64,000 nt of DNA from Rhizobacter sp. SG703 (GTDB taxonomy: Bacteria; Pseudomonadota; Gammaproteobacteria; Burkholderiales; Burkholderiaceae_C), in assembly GCF_012275445.1 (NCBI RefSeq), contig NZ_JAAZQK010000006.1:324825-388824 (forward strand), in the 5' to 3' direction. The notes beneath the pieces were generated by a model that made no database searches, had not been told where the DNA came from, and saw only the letters and a list, made by a program, of their open reading frames with translations. Shown here in pieces: positions 1-8,299 of the stretch (the stretch's first letter is position 1; every line of letters starts with the position of its first letter). The position numbers and the translations under genes were made by a program.

Positions 1-492
1 GCCAAGGCCTTCGGCGCCTGGCAGCGCGACGACCTCGACGCGATCCGCGACCTGAACGACTGGGTCGTGCAGACCCGCGAAAGCAGCGAGATGCGGCTGC
101 AGACCGAGCAGATGGGCCGCTCGCTGCTCGAGTGGCTGAAGAACCGCGGGCTGGCCGATCCGCGCATCGCGATGCTGGTCACGCTGAAGCCGGCACCGAC
201 CTGGCCGGTGTCGTTCGCGCTGGCCGCCGCGCAGACCGGCGCACCGCTGCGCGACGCCCTGCTGAGCCTGTGCTTCGGCTGGGCGGAGAACATGGTGCAG
301 GCCGCGCTGAAGGCGGTGCCGCTCGGGCAGAACGCCGGCCAGCGCGTGCTGGCGGCGCTGGCCGACGCGATCCCGCCGGCGGTCGATCGCGCGATCGCGG
401 CCACGCACGGCGAACGCCAGGCCTTCACGCCGATGCTCGCGATCCTGTCGGCGCGCCACGAAGCGCAGTACTCGCGGCTGTTCCGGTCCTGA
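1..492 (+). CDS. ureF: urease accessory protein UreF (3' part; 5' end outside window)
   Basis: UreF works with UreD and UreG as a nickel-insertion chaperone complex for urease in the cytoplasm. The reading frame is open from the first base, giving 163 residues of the helical C-terminal part. The stretch [17 protein letters not shown] and the following helix are typical of the UreF C-terminus. It ends in TGA two bases before the ATG of a response regulator. In most urease clusters ureG follows directly, but here ureG lies about 3.3 kb further on, beyond unrelated genes. The N-terminal half is not visible, so its integrity cannot be judged. Confidence 0.88.
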   Translation, partial: AKAFGAWQRDDLDAIRDLNDWVVQTRESSEMRLQTEQMGRSLLEWLKNRGLADPRIAMLVTLKPAPTWPVSFALAAAQTGAPLRDALLSLCFGWAENMVQAALKAVPLGQNAGQRVLAALADAIPPAVDRAIAATHGERQAFTPMLAILSARHEAQYSRLFRS

Positions 493-494
493 CG

Positions 495-1199
495 ATGATC
501 CACGCCCTGCTGGTCGACGACGACCTCGACCTGCGCCAGCTCGTCAGCGACTACCTGCAGCGCTACGGCATGCGGGTGACCGCGGTGGCCGATGCCGCGA
601 GCCTGCGCCGCGTGCTGCGCGCGGGCCTGGGCGGCCCCGACCCGTTCAAGGTGCTGCTGCTCGACCTGATGCTGCCCGACGGCAACGGACTCGACGTGTT
701 CCGCTGGGTGCGCGAGGTCGCGCCGCTGCCGGTGATCATGCTGACCGCGCAGGGCGATCCGGCGAGCCGCGTCGTCGGGCTGGAGCTCGGCGCCGACGAC
801 TACCTGCCCAAGCCCTTCGAGCCGCGCGAGCTGGTGGCGCGCATCCATGCGGTGCTGCGCCGCGCCGGGGCCGCTCCGGTCGCGGCGCCGACCGCGACCG
901 TGCTGCAGTTCGCCGGCTGGACCTTCGACCGGCTGCGCCGCCAGCTGACCTCGCCGCAGCAGGTGGTGGTGGCGCTGTCGTCGGCGGAGTTCCGGCTGCT
1001 GTCGGCCTTCGTCGACCACCCGAACCGGGTGCTGAGCCGCGACCAGCTGCTCGACCTGACGCGCGCGCCGGGCGCCGACGTGACCGACCGCAGCATCGAC
1101 CTGACGGTGTCGCGGCTGCGCCAGAAGCTCGACGAGCCGACGCTGATCCGCACCGTGCGCGGCGAGGGCTACCTGTTCGACGGCGGGGCGGGCGCTTGA
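495..1199 (+). CDS. OmpR/PhoB-family response regulator
   Basis: A 234-residue two-component response regulator. The receiver domain (about 1-115) has the acidic pocket VDDD at 8-10, phospho-acceptor Asp57 in LLLDLMLPDG, switch Thr84 and Lys106 in YLPKPF. A winged-helix DNA-binding domain (about 135-230) follows, with the end motif RTVRGEGYLF. The ATG at 495 gives the natural N-terminus MIHALLVDDD, so longer in-frame starts inside ureF are rejected. The stop overlaps the TTG start of the histidine kinase, showing translational coupling. The target genes are unknown. It sits between ureF and ureG, but nothing in the sequence shows that it regulates urease. Confidence 0.93.
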   Translation: MIHALLVDDDLDLRQLVSDYLQRYGMRVTAVADAASLRRVLRAGLGGPDPFKVLLLDLMLPDGNGLDVFRWVREVAPLPVIMLTAQGDPASRVVGLELGADDYLPKPFEPRELVARIHAVLRRAGAAPVAAPTATVLQFAGWTFDRLRRQLTSPQQVVVALSSAEFRLLSAFVDHPNRVLSRDQLLDLTRAPGADVTDRSIDLTVSRLRQKLDEPTLIRTVRGEGYLFDGGAGA

Positions 1200-2365
1200 A
1201 CCTGCGGCACCGCTTGCGGCGGCTGTTCGGCGACACGCTGTTCAAGCGCCTGATGCTGCTGATGTGGGTCGCGCTGGTGGCGAGTCACTTCCTCAGCTTT
1301 GCGGCGGTGCGCAGCCTCGCCGATGGCCTGGGCGAGGCGCGACCGATGCGCGTGCCGGCACCGGGGCCCGGGCCGGACGGCATGGGTGTGCCGCCGCTGT
1401 CGTCGCTGCCGCCCGGGGTGCTGCCCGACGGCGGACGGGGCAGACCGCCGCCCGACCGGCAGCCCGGCGGCTCGCCGCCGCTGCGCGCGCTGTGGCTCGA
1501 CTACCTGGTGCGCTTCCTCGTGATCGGCGGCGCCGCCTGGTGGGGCGCGCAGTGGCTGTCGCAGCCGATGCGCCGGCTCGCCGACGCGTCGCGCTCGCTC
1601 GGCCAGGCCATCGCACAACGCCGGCCGGCGCCGACGCTCGACGAGCACGAAGGCACGCGCGAGGTGCGCCAGGCCGCGCAGGTCTTCAACACGATGGCGC
1701 AGCGCCTGCACCAGCAGTTCGATGCGCAAGGCCTGCTGATGGCCGCGATCTCGCACGACCTGCGCACGCCGCTGGCCCGGCTGCGCCTGCGGCTCGAGAC
1801 GATGGAGCCCGGCACGCAGACCGAGCGCTGCATCGCCGACCTGCGGGAGATGGATGCGCTGATCGGCAGCGTGCTGGCGATGGTCCGCGACCAACATGCG
1901 CCGCAGGCGCACCAGCGCGTCGACCTGCGCGCGCTGCTGCAGGCGCAGGTCGACGACCGGGTCGAGCAAGGACTGGCGGTGCGCATCGCCGACGACAGCG
2001 CCGGCGACGCGGTGGTCCTCGCGCAGCCGGAAGCGCTCGGCCGGATCCTCGGCAACCTGATCGGCAACGCGCTGCGCCATGCCGGTTCGGCCGAACTGAG
2101 CCTGCTCGGGTCTCCCGGCGAACTGGAACTGCGCGTCGACGACCGCGGCCCCGGCATCCCCGAAGACCAGCTGGAAGCCGTGTTCCGGCCGTTCTACCGG
2201 GTCGACGGCGCACGCCATGGGGAGGTCGGCAACAGCACCAGCGGTGGCAACGGGCTCGGCCTGTACATCGCCCGCGACCTGGCCGAGCGGCTCGGCGGCC
2301 GCCTGAGCCTGTCGAACCGGCCCGACGGCGGGCTGCGGGCCCGGCTGCTGCTGCCAAGCGCCTGA
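1196..2365 (+). CDS. sensor histidine kinase, partner of the preceding regulator
   Basis: A 389-residue membrane histidine kinase. Transmembrane helix 1 is about 18-40. A short proline/glycine-rich periplasmic segment runs about 45-98, and helix 2 is about 102-121. A HAMP region follows, then the H-box ISHDLRTPLAR with phospho-accepting His187, the N-box GNLIGNALRH (Asn287, Asn291), the G1 box DDRGPGIPED and the G2 box GGNGLGLYIA. The start is a TTG at 1196 overlapping the regulator's TGA. No ATG lies close upstream, and this start leaves the first helix intact. The short, Pro-rich sensor loop has no recognisable ligand domain, so the stimulus is unknown. Confidence 0.9.
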   Translation: MNLRHRLRRLFGDTLFKRLMLLMWVALVASHFLSFAAVRSLADGLGEARPMRVPAPGPGPDGMGVPPLSSLPPGVLPDGGRGRPPPDRQPGGSPPLRALWLDYLVRFLVIGGAAWWGAQWLSQPMRRLADASRSLGQAIAQRRPAPTLDEHEGTREVRQAAQVFNTMAQRLHQQFDAQGLLMAAISHDLRTPLARLRLRLETMEPGTQTERCIADLREMDALIGSVLAMVRDQHAPQAHQRVDLRALLQAQVDDRVEQGLAVRIADDSAGDAVVLAQPEALGRILGNLIGNALRHAGSAELSLLGSPGELELRVDDRGPGIPEDQLEAVFRPFYRVDGARHGEVGNSTSGGNGLGLYIARDLAERLGGRLSLSNRPDGGLRARLLLPSA

Positions 2366-2495
2366 ACAGCTCGCGTCCGCGCCTCCAGACACAGTTCAAA
2401 TGGACCGTGTCCAAGTTGATACAAAGCATCGATATTCGCGATACAGCCGGCCGCGAGCATGGGCAGTTCCACAGCCACCGCCTCGTGCCACTGCC

Positions 2496-3416
2496 ATGCC
2501 GAACCTCCATCGCGATCGTCAACCCGACCTCGTCCACGCCTCATGCCAGTCCCTCGGACAGCCCGACGAGCACGACTTCGGCCTCGTCCACGACCTGCAG
2601 GTCATGCAGCGCCGCCGCGCGCTGACCTGGCTGGCCGGTGTCGGCGCGGCGTCGTTGCTCGGCTGCGGTGGTGGTGGCAGTGCCGCAAGCACCGACTCCA
2701 GCAGCTCCTCCAGCTCCAGCGGGTCGGATGGTTCCGGTGGATCTTCCGACTCCGGCACCTCGGCATCGTGCTCGGTGATCCCCGAGGAAACCGCCGGCCC
2801 GTACCCCGGCGACGGCTCGAACACCGTGAACGGCAGCATCGCCAACGTGCTGGGTGTCAGCGGCATCGTGCGCAGCGACATCCGCCCGAGCCTGCCCGCC
2901 AGCCTCGGCACGGCGGCCGGCGTCACGCTGACGGTCACGCTGACGCTGGTCGACACCAACGCCAGCTGCGCCGACCTGTCGGGCCATGCCATCTACCTGT
3001 GGCACTGCGACCGCGAGGGCCGCTACTCGATGTACTCGTCGGGCGTCACGGACCAGAACTACCTGCGCGGCGTGCAAGAGACCGATGCCAACGGCCAGGT
3101 CACGTTCAGCACGGTGTTCCCCGGCTGCTATTCGGGCCGCATGCCGCACATCCATTTCGAGGTGTACCGCAGCCTCGCCACCGCAACCTCGTCGACCAGC
3201 AAGATCAAGACCTCGCAGATGGCCTTCCCGGTCGCCGACTGCAGCACCATCTACAGCTCCGCCAGCGGCTACAGCGCGAGCGTGACCCACCTGAACCAGA
3301 TGAGCTTCGCGACCGACAACGTGTTCAGCGACGGCACCACGCTGCAGATGGCCACGCTGAGCGGCAGCGTCGCGGCCGGCTACACCGCCGCGCTGACCGT
3401 CGGCATCGCGGCATGA
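2496..3416 (+). CDS. exported intradiol ring-cleavage dioxygenase-like protein
   Basis: A 306-residue protein of the intradiol (catechol/protocatechuate) dioxygenase fold. These enzymes use non-haem Fe(III) held by two Tyr and two His. Candidate ligands here are Tyr177 (REGRY), Tyr212 (GCYSGR), His218 and His220 (PHIHFEVY). The ATG at 2496 was chosen because it gives the short charged leader ending DFGLVHDLQVM seen in this exported family. Next come twin arginines at 39-41 with a hydrophobic run, a lipobox-like LLGC ending at Cys57, and a Gly/Ser-rich linker (58-92). This suggests Tat export and possibly lipid anchoring. The substrate cannot be inferred. The extracellular members of this family are poorly characterised. 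Confidence 0.82.
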   Translation: MPNLHRDRQPDLVHASCQSLGQPDEHDFGLVHDLQVMQRRRALTWLAGVGAASLLGCGGGGSAASTDSSSSSSSSGSDGSGGSSDSGTSASCSVIPEETAGPYPGDGSNTVNGSIANVLGVSGIVRSDIRPSLPASLGTAAGVTLTVTLTLVDTNASCADLSGHAIYLWHCDREGRYSMYSSGVTDQNYLRGVQETDANGQVTFSTVFPGCYSGRMPHIHFEVYRSLATATSSTSKIKTSQMAFPVADCSTIYSSASGYSASVTHLNQMSFATDNVFSDGTTLQMATLSGSVAAGYTAALTVGIAA

Positions 3417-3441
3417 ATCACCACACGAAGGAGACAGCGAC

Positions 3442-3735
3442 ATGACGACCCTCAGAAGCACCATCACCATCACCGCCGCCGCGGCCACCGTGCTGCTGGC
3501 GCTCCCGCTGGCCGGCTTCGCCGCCGACCCGACGCCGCCGCAAGGCGGCAAGCCGCCCGCACCGCCGCCCGAGGCGATCGCGGCCTGCAACGGCAAGGCC
3601 GAAGGCGCCACCGCGAGCTTCGCCGGCCGCAACGGCGAAACCATCACCGGCACCTGCCAGAAGATCGGCGACGTGCTGGCGCTGCGCCCGGCAGGCGGCC
3701 AGGGCGGGGGCAAGCCGCCCGCCAAGAAGGGCTGA
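3442..3735 (+). CDS. small secreted proline/glycine-rich protein of unknown function
   Basis: A 97-residue protein with a Sec signal peptide (about 1-27, ending LAGFA) and a mature part of about 70 residues. The mature part is low complexity at both ends ([12 protein letters not shown] and GGQGGGKPP) and has two cysteines (Cys49, Cys72) that could form a disulphide. An AAGGAG ribosome-binding site at 3428-3433 supports the ATG at 3442. It lies 25 bp after the dioxygenase-like gene and is probably cotranscribed with it. No family is recognised. Confidence 0.72.
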   Translation: MTTLRSTITITAAAATVLLALPLAGFAADPTPPQGGKPPAPPPEAIAACNGKAEGATASFAGRNGETITGTCQKIGDVLALRPAGGQGGGKPPAKKG

Positions 3736-3763
3736 ACGCACGGCGCCCGCGACGGGCACTACA

Positions 3764-3790
3764 CTCGGTTCGTCCCCCGAACGAACCGAG
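3764..3790. repeat. perfect 10-bp inverted repeat upstream of ureG
   Basis: CTCGGTTCGT (3764-3773) and ACGAACCGAG (3781-3790) are exact reverse complements around a 7-base spacer, ending 9 bases before the ureG ATG. There is no U-tract, so a simple terminator is unlikely. It could be a dimeric-regulator operator or a 5' UTR hairpin. A weak -10-like TACACT overlaps its left edge at 3760-3765. Confidence 0.6.
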
Positions 3791-3799
3791 CCTGCCCCG

Positions 3800-4444
<645 letters not shown>

Positions 4445-4462
4445 CCCGGATGCCGATCCGGG
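4445..4462. terminator. REP-like hairpin between convergent ureG and S49 peptidase genes
   Basis: CCCGGAT (4445-4451) and ATCCGGG (4456-4462) form a perfect 7-bp stem with a GCCG loop immediately after the ureG stop. It lies 25 bp from the end of the convergent peptidase gene. The sequence resembles the widespread CCCGGATG...CATCCGGG intergenic palindromes. It may act as a bidirectional 3' end or mRNA stabiliser. It has no T-tract. Confidence 0.5.
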
Positions 4463-4486
4463 CGCAGCGCATCGGAGGCGCGACCC

Positions 4487-5506
4487 TCAGCGCAAATTCA
4501 GCGTGCTCTGCAGCGCGCGCACCGCACCCGCCCCGATCGACGCGCCGAAGCGCTTGGCCAGCCGCTCGGCGACGTTGTCGCGCGGCGTGTAGTCGATCAC
4601 CTCTTCGGCCTTCACCACGTCGCGCGCCACCATGTCGAGGTTGCCGAGGTGGTCGATCAGGCCCATCTCCAGCGCCTGCTGGCCGTTCCAGAACAGGCCG
4701 CTGAAGGTGTCGGGACCGATCTTCAGCCGCTTGCCGCGGCCTTCCTTCACGACGCCGATGAACTGCTGGTGGATCTGGTCGAGCATCGCCTGCGTGTAGG
4801 CCCGCTGCTTCTCGCTGACCGGCGAGAACGGATCGCCGATGCCCTTGTTCTCGCCTGCGGTCTGCAGCCGGCGCTCGACGCCCAGCTTCTCCATCGCGCC
4901 GGTGAAGCCGAAGCCGTCCATCAGCACGCCGATCGAGCCGACGATCGAGGCCTTGTCGGCGTAGATCTCGTCGGCTGCGACCGCGATGTAGTACGCGCCC
5001 GACGCGCAGGTTTCCTCGACCACCGCATACACCTTCTTCTGGTGCTTGGCCTTCAGCCGGCGGATCTCGTCGTTGATGATGCCGGCCTGCACCGGGCTGC
5101 CGCCCGGCGAGTTGATGCGCAGCACGATGGCCTGCGCGCCTTCGTCTTCGAACGCGTTCTTCAGCGCGCCGACCAGCAGCTCGGCGCTCGCCTCGGTGTC
5201 GGAGGCGATCTCGCCGCGCACCTCGACCAGCGCGGTGTGCGGCCCGCTCGGCGTGGCCGCATGGTTGCGCGCTGTCACCAGCGCCCACGCGATCACCGCG
5301 AACAGCAGCAGCCAGCTCCAGCGGAAGAACAGCTTCCAGCGGCGATCGGTGCGACGGTCCTTGAAGAAGGCGCGGGCCAGTTCGTCGACGGTCTCTTCCA
5401 TCGACGGCCGGGCGGCCGCGGCAACGGGAGCCGGCGCCGCGGGCAGCGCAGGAGAAGGAACAGGCGCGGCAGCGTCGGGCGAGGGCAACTCGTCGTGCGG
5501 ATTCAT
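4487..5506 (-). CDS. S49-family signal peptide peptidase (SppA-like)
   Basis: A 339-residue membrane-anchored serine protease of the SppA/SohB type, thought to degrade leftover signal peptides and membrane-protein fragments. There is an Ala/Pro-rich cytoplasmic N-terminus (about 11-35), one transmembrane helix (about 60-78) and then the protease domain. The predicted catalytic Ser169 is in CASGAYY, and the general-base Lys is probably Lys221 in ENKGIGDP. The conserved NSPGG (132-136) and GSIGV motifs are present. It is the short single-domain form. The ATG at 5506 excludes a longer in-frame extension that runs antisense into the Rieske gene. It is the last gene of the rluC-gph-Rieske operon. 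Confidence 0.9.
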   Translation of the reverse strand: MNPHDELPSPDAAAPVPSPALPAAPAPVAAAARPSMEETVDELARAFFKDRRTDRRWKLFFRWSWLLLFAVIAWALVTARNHAATPSGPHTALVEVRGEIASDTEASAELLVGALKNAFEDEGAQAIVLRINSPGGSPVQAGIINDEIRRLKAKHQKKVYAVVEETCASGAYYIAVAADEIYADKASIVGSIGVLMDGFGFTGAMEKLGVERRLQTAGENKGIGDPFSPVSEKQRAYTQAMLDQIHQQFIGVVKEGRGKRLKIGPDTFSGLFWNGQQALEMGLIDHLGNLDMVARDVVKAEEVIDYTPRDNVAERLAKRFGASIGAGAVRALQSTLNLR

Positions 5507-5529
5507 GCAGGGCTTTCGGCGGCCTTCGT

Positions 5530-5949
5530 TCAGGACTCTCGGTCTGCGAAGGCGGGTTGGACGTCGCGCGAAGGATACCAATAGACCTCGCCGGCCTCTT
5601 CCTCGACGCGCAATTCCGTGAGCTTGCCGCGGCCACACGGGCCGGCGACGCAGCGGCCGTTCAGCGGGTCGTAGGCCGCGCCGTGGATCGAGCACAGGAT
5701 GAACTCGCGCCCGCTGTCGAGGAACTCGCCGGGCTGCCAGTCCATCTCGGTCGGCACGTGCACGCAGCGGTTCAGGTAGGCGACGACGCGGCCGTCGAAG
5801 CGCAGCGCGAAGGCCCGCGTGGGCTCGCGGTACTGCAGCACGTCGAACACCAGCGCACTGCCCTTCTCGACCAGCTGCGTCGCGGCGCACAGGTGGCGCC
5901 GTTCGGCCGGCGCGGGCATCAGCGACGGCGGCAGCAGCGGATCAGCCAT
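5530..5949 (-). CDS. Rieske [2Fe-2S] domain protein
   Basis: A 139-residue stand-alone Rieske ferredoxin-like protein. Cluster ligands are visible as Cys62-x-His64 and Cys86-x-x-His89 (RCVHV and LCSIHGAAYD). The spacing between them is somewhat long. Free Rieske proteins carry electrons to oxygenases or act as domain-like subunits, but no oxygenase partner is encoded nearby. The start overlaps the end of the upstream phosphatase gene by 8 bp, placing it in the same operon. A GC-rich C-terminal tail is followed by 23 bp to the S49 peptidase. Confidence 0.9.
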   Translation of the reverse strand: MADPLLPPSLMPAPAERRHLCAATQLVEKGSALVFDVLQYREPTRAFALRFDGRVVAYLNRCVHVPTEMDWQPGEFLDSGREFILCSIHGAAYDPLNGRCVAGPCGRGKLTELRVEEEAGEVYWYPSRDVQPAFADRES

Positions 5950-6604
5950 GTTGCCTCAGCCACTCGCCCAACTCGGGCACCGAATGCGCGACGAAGCGCG
6001 GCGCCAAGCTGTCGAAGGCCTCCGGCGCATGCGCGCCGTAGCTGACGCCGACGCTGGCGACGCCGGCGTTCATCGCCATCTGCAGGTCGTGCGTGGTGTC
6101 GCCGATCATCAGCGTGCGTTCGGGCTCGACGCCGAACTCGGCCATCAGCTCGTGCAGCATCTGCGGGTGCGGCTTCGACGCGGTCTCGTCGGCGGTGCGG
6201 GTGGCGTCGAAATGGCGCAGCAGGTCGGCGCTGCGCAGCGCTTCGTCGAGCCCGCGGCGCGACTTGCCGGTGGCGACGCCCAGCCAGTGGTTGCGGGCCT
6301 TCAGCGCAGCCAGCATCTCCAGCGTGCCGGGGAACAGCACGATCTCGTGCTGGCGTGCGAAATAGTGGTGGCGGTAGCGGTCGGCCAGCGCCGGGTACTG
6401 CTCGCGGGTCAGGCCCGGCGCGGCATGCTGCAGCGCCTCGGCCAGGCCGAGCCCGATCACGTAGCTGGCGGCTTCGTCGCTCGGGACCACGGTGCCCACG
6501 TCGGCGCAGGCCGCCTGGATGCAGCGGGCGATCAGCGTGGTCGAGTCGAACAGCGTGCCGTCCCAATCGAAGGCGATCAGATCGAACTGGCGAGGACGGT
6601 TCAT
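5942..6604 (-). CDS. HAD-superfamily phosphatase (Gph/phosphoglycolate phosphatase-like)
   Basis: A 220-residue HAD-IA hydrolase. Motif I is FDWDGTLFDS with nucleophile Asp13 and acid Asp15. Motif II is in the VATGKS segment, motif III lysine is in ASKPHP, and motif IV is IGDTTHD. A helical cap lies about 20-90. The closest named type is phosphoglycolate phosphatase, but substrate cannot be fixed from sequence. The ATG at 6604 overlaps the rluC stop (ATGA), so it is coupled to rluC. A pseudouridine synthase followed by a HAD enzyme is, from general knowledge, a common arrangement in this order. Confidence 0.9.
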   Translation of the reverse strand: MNRPRQFDLIAFDWDGTLFDSTTLIARCIQAACADVGTVVPSDEAASYVIGLGLAEALQHAAPGLTREQYPALADRYRHHYFARQHEIVLFPGTLEMLAALKARNHWLGVATGKSRRGLDEALRSADLLRHFDATRTADETASKPHPQMLHELMAEFGVEPERTLMIGDTTHDLQMAMNAGVASVGVSYGAHAPEAFDSLAPRFVAHSVPELGEWLRQHG

Positions 6605-7665
6605 GACGGCAGGGTCTGGAGGAACGAACTGCATTCTGCCGGCAACGGCGCCTCGAGTTCGATGGCCTCGCCGCTGGCGGGGTGCTCGAAGCGCAGCCGC
6701 CGCGCGTGCAGGAACATCCGCTCGAAGCGCACGCCTTTCACCGCCTCGCCGCGCGCCAGCGCCTTGTTGACCGCGAAATCGCCGTACTTCTCGTCGCCGG
6801 CGATCGGGTGGCCCTCGTGCGCCAGGTGGACGCGGATCTGGTGCGTGCGGCCGGTCTTGATGGTCACGTCGAGCAGCGTGAAGCCGGCATAGGCCTGCGC
6901 GATGCGCACCAGCGTGATCGAGCGGCGGCCCTCGGGCTCCCGGTCACCCTGAGCCTGTCGAAGGGCCCGATCATCCTGAGCTTGTCGAAGGACGGCCCGC
7001 ACGCGGCGTTCGCCTTCGCCGGTCAGGAACTTGTGCAGGGCCACGTCGATGACCTTGCGCGACGCCGGCCAGGCGCCGACCACCAGCGCCGCATAGGTCT
7101 TGCCGGTCTCGCGGCTGCGGAACTGCTCCTGCAACGCGACCAGCGCCGAGCGCTTCTTCGCGATCAGCAGCAGGCCGGAGGTCTCCTTGTCGAGCCGGTG
7201 CACCAGTTCGAGGAAGCGGGCGGTCGGCCGCGCCTGGCGCAGCTGCTCGATGACGCCCGAGCTGACGCCGCTGCCGCCGTGCACCGCGACGCCGGCCGGC
7301 TTGTTGATTGCGATCAGGTGCTCGTCCTCGAACACCACCGGGAATTCGCGCGCCGGCGCGGGCGGCACCGCCGACGGATCGGCCGTGCGCACCGGCGGCA
7401 CGCGCACCAGGTCGCCGATCGCCAGGCGGGTATCGGCGGCGGCCCGGCCCTTGTTGACGCGCACCTCGCCGGAGCGGATCACGCGATAGACGTGGGTCTT
7501 GGGCACGCCCTTCAGCAGCTTGATCAGGAAATTGTCGAGCCGCTGGCCCTCGGAGCCTTCATCGACCTCGACCTGCTGGACGGCCGGCGCAGCCGCCCCG
7601 GCCGGAGCCCCCACCGCGGTGCTTGCCGGCCGACCTGCTTTGGCCCCTATAATGCGTTGCACCAC
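6601..7665 (-). CDS. rluC: 23S rRNA pseudouridine synthase RluC
   Basis: Makes pseudouridine at three helix-rich sites of 23S rRNA (955, 2504 and 2580 in E. coli). An N-terminal S4 RNA-binding domain (GQRLDNFL to VNKGR) is followed by the RluA-type catalytic domain with Asp159 in HRLDKETSG (numbering from the GTG at 7665). Between KFLTGEGERR and SITLVRI lies an odd insertion of about 25 residues reading LRQAQDDRALRQAQGDR, encoded by two copies of a short repeat. The start is uncertain. GTG at 7665 or 7662, or GTG at 7614, all keep the S4 domain and none has a good ribosome-binding site. The ATG at 7836 would add an unlikely low-complexity leader. Confidence 0.85.
   Translation of the reverse strand: MVQRIIGAKAGRPASTAVGAPAGAAAPAVQQVEVDEGSEGQRLDNFLIKLLKGVPKTHVYRVIRSGEVRVNKGRAAADTRLAIGDLVRVPPVRTADPSAVPPAPAREFPVVFEDEHLIAINKPAGVAVHGGSGVSSGVIEQLRQARPTARFLELVHRLDKETSGLLLIAKKRSALVALQEQFRSRETGKTYAALVVGAWPASRKVIDVALHKFLTGEGERRVRAVLRQAQDDRALRQAQGDREPEGRRSITLVRIAQAYAGFTLLDVTIKTGRTHQIRVHLAHEGHPIAGDEKYGDFAVNKALARGEAVKGVRFERMFLHARRLRFEHPASGEAIELEAPLPAECSSFLQTLPS
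6947..6992. repeat. two copies of a REP-like 19-bp repeat inside rluC
   Basis: CCCTGAGCCTGTCGAAGGG (6947-6965) and TCCTGAGCTTGTCGAAGGA (6974-6992) are direct copies 27 bp apart, differing at three positions. Each has short complementary ends. This CCTGAGC-TGTCGAAGG unit is a well-known intergenic repeat in many proteobacteria. Here it is read in frame as LRQAQ(D/G)DR twice within rluC. Confidence 0.8.
7623..7653 (+). promoter_or_regulatory. predicted rne promoter
   Basis: A perfect TATAAT -10 box at 7648-7653 is preceded by a -35-like TTGCCG at 7623-7628 (19-bp spacer). Transcription would begin near 7660 and run about 640 nt before the RNase E ATG. It overlaps the putative 5' end of the divergent rluC. 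Confidence 0.6.
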
Positions 7666-8299
7666 GTTGTTGTCGTAAGTGTTTGATTTATCTGAGTTTA
7701 ACGTCGATGGCGTTGAACCCGCGCTTGCGACGGCGGTGGCGGCCGAGCCCGAGGGCCCGGCCAACAGGTGATGCAACATGCCCGGCCCGCAGTCAGGCCC
7801 CGTCCCCACGCGACGAGGCGGCACACAGCCCGGCATGGCAGAGAAACAAAGAACGAACCCCTGTCAAAAAGGTTTCCAGGCAGGAGACATCGAAGCAGGG
7901 TCCTCGCTTACCGGCGGCGACCGCGTCTTCAGCCTCCTTCCCGCGCCCAGTAGTCATTGCGGAACATGCTCCCGGCTCCCACCCTCCACCACTGCCCACC
8001 GTGTGCCTTGCGCACCGCAACCCGGCCTCGTGCCTGCGGGTCTGCGCTGGCCGGCCGTGCCGGGGTCGTGCCTCGAACACCGGCCTCGCGCCCCGCAACG
8101 CCCACTGTCTCGCATGCGCCAACGCTGCCTGACCGGCCGATCCACTGATCGATCCCGCGTCAACGCAGTCCAGGGCGATTCCTTCCGGTTCATCCACGTT
8201 TCTCGTGCATCGATGAGTCGCCCCTGAGGTTTCAGAGGCGGCATGTTGAATGGCTGCCGCTCGCGCATAACACAGCGCGGCGGTGGCGAAGGAGCGCAC
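7654..8299 (+). promoter_or_regulatory. long 5' leader of rne
   Basis: About 640 nt separate the predicted promoter from the rne start. Open frames exist here, but none has a good start or a recognisable protein, so I read it as untranslated leader. In enterobacteria the rne 5' UTR (about 360 nt) folds into stem-loops through which RNase E shortens the life of its own mRNA. A similar autoregulatory role is inferred, not shown. The AT-rich patch at about 7670-7700 probably also holds the rluC promoter on the other strand. Confidence 0.5.

Noticed and set aside
7666-7836. longer rluC start at the ATG at 7836
   Set aside because: It would add about 57 low-complexity residues and run through the predicted rne promoter region. 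Shorter starts keep the whole S4 domain.
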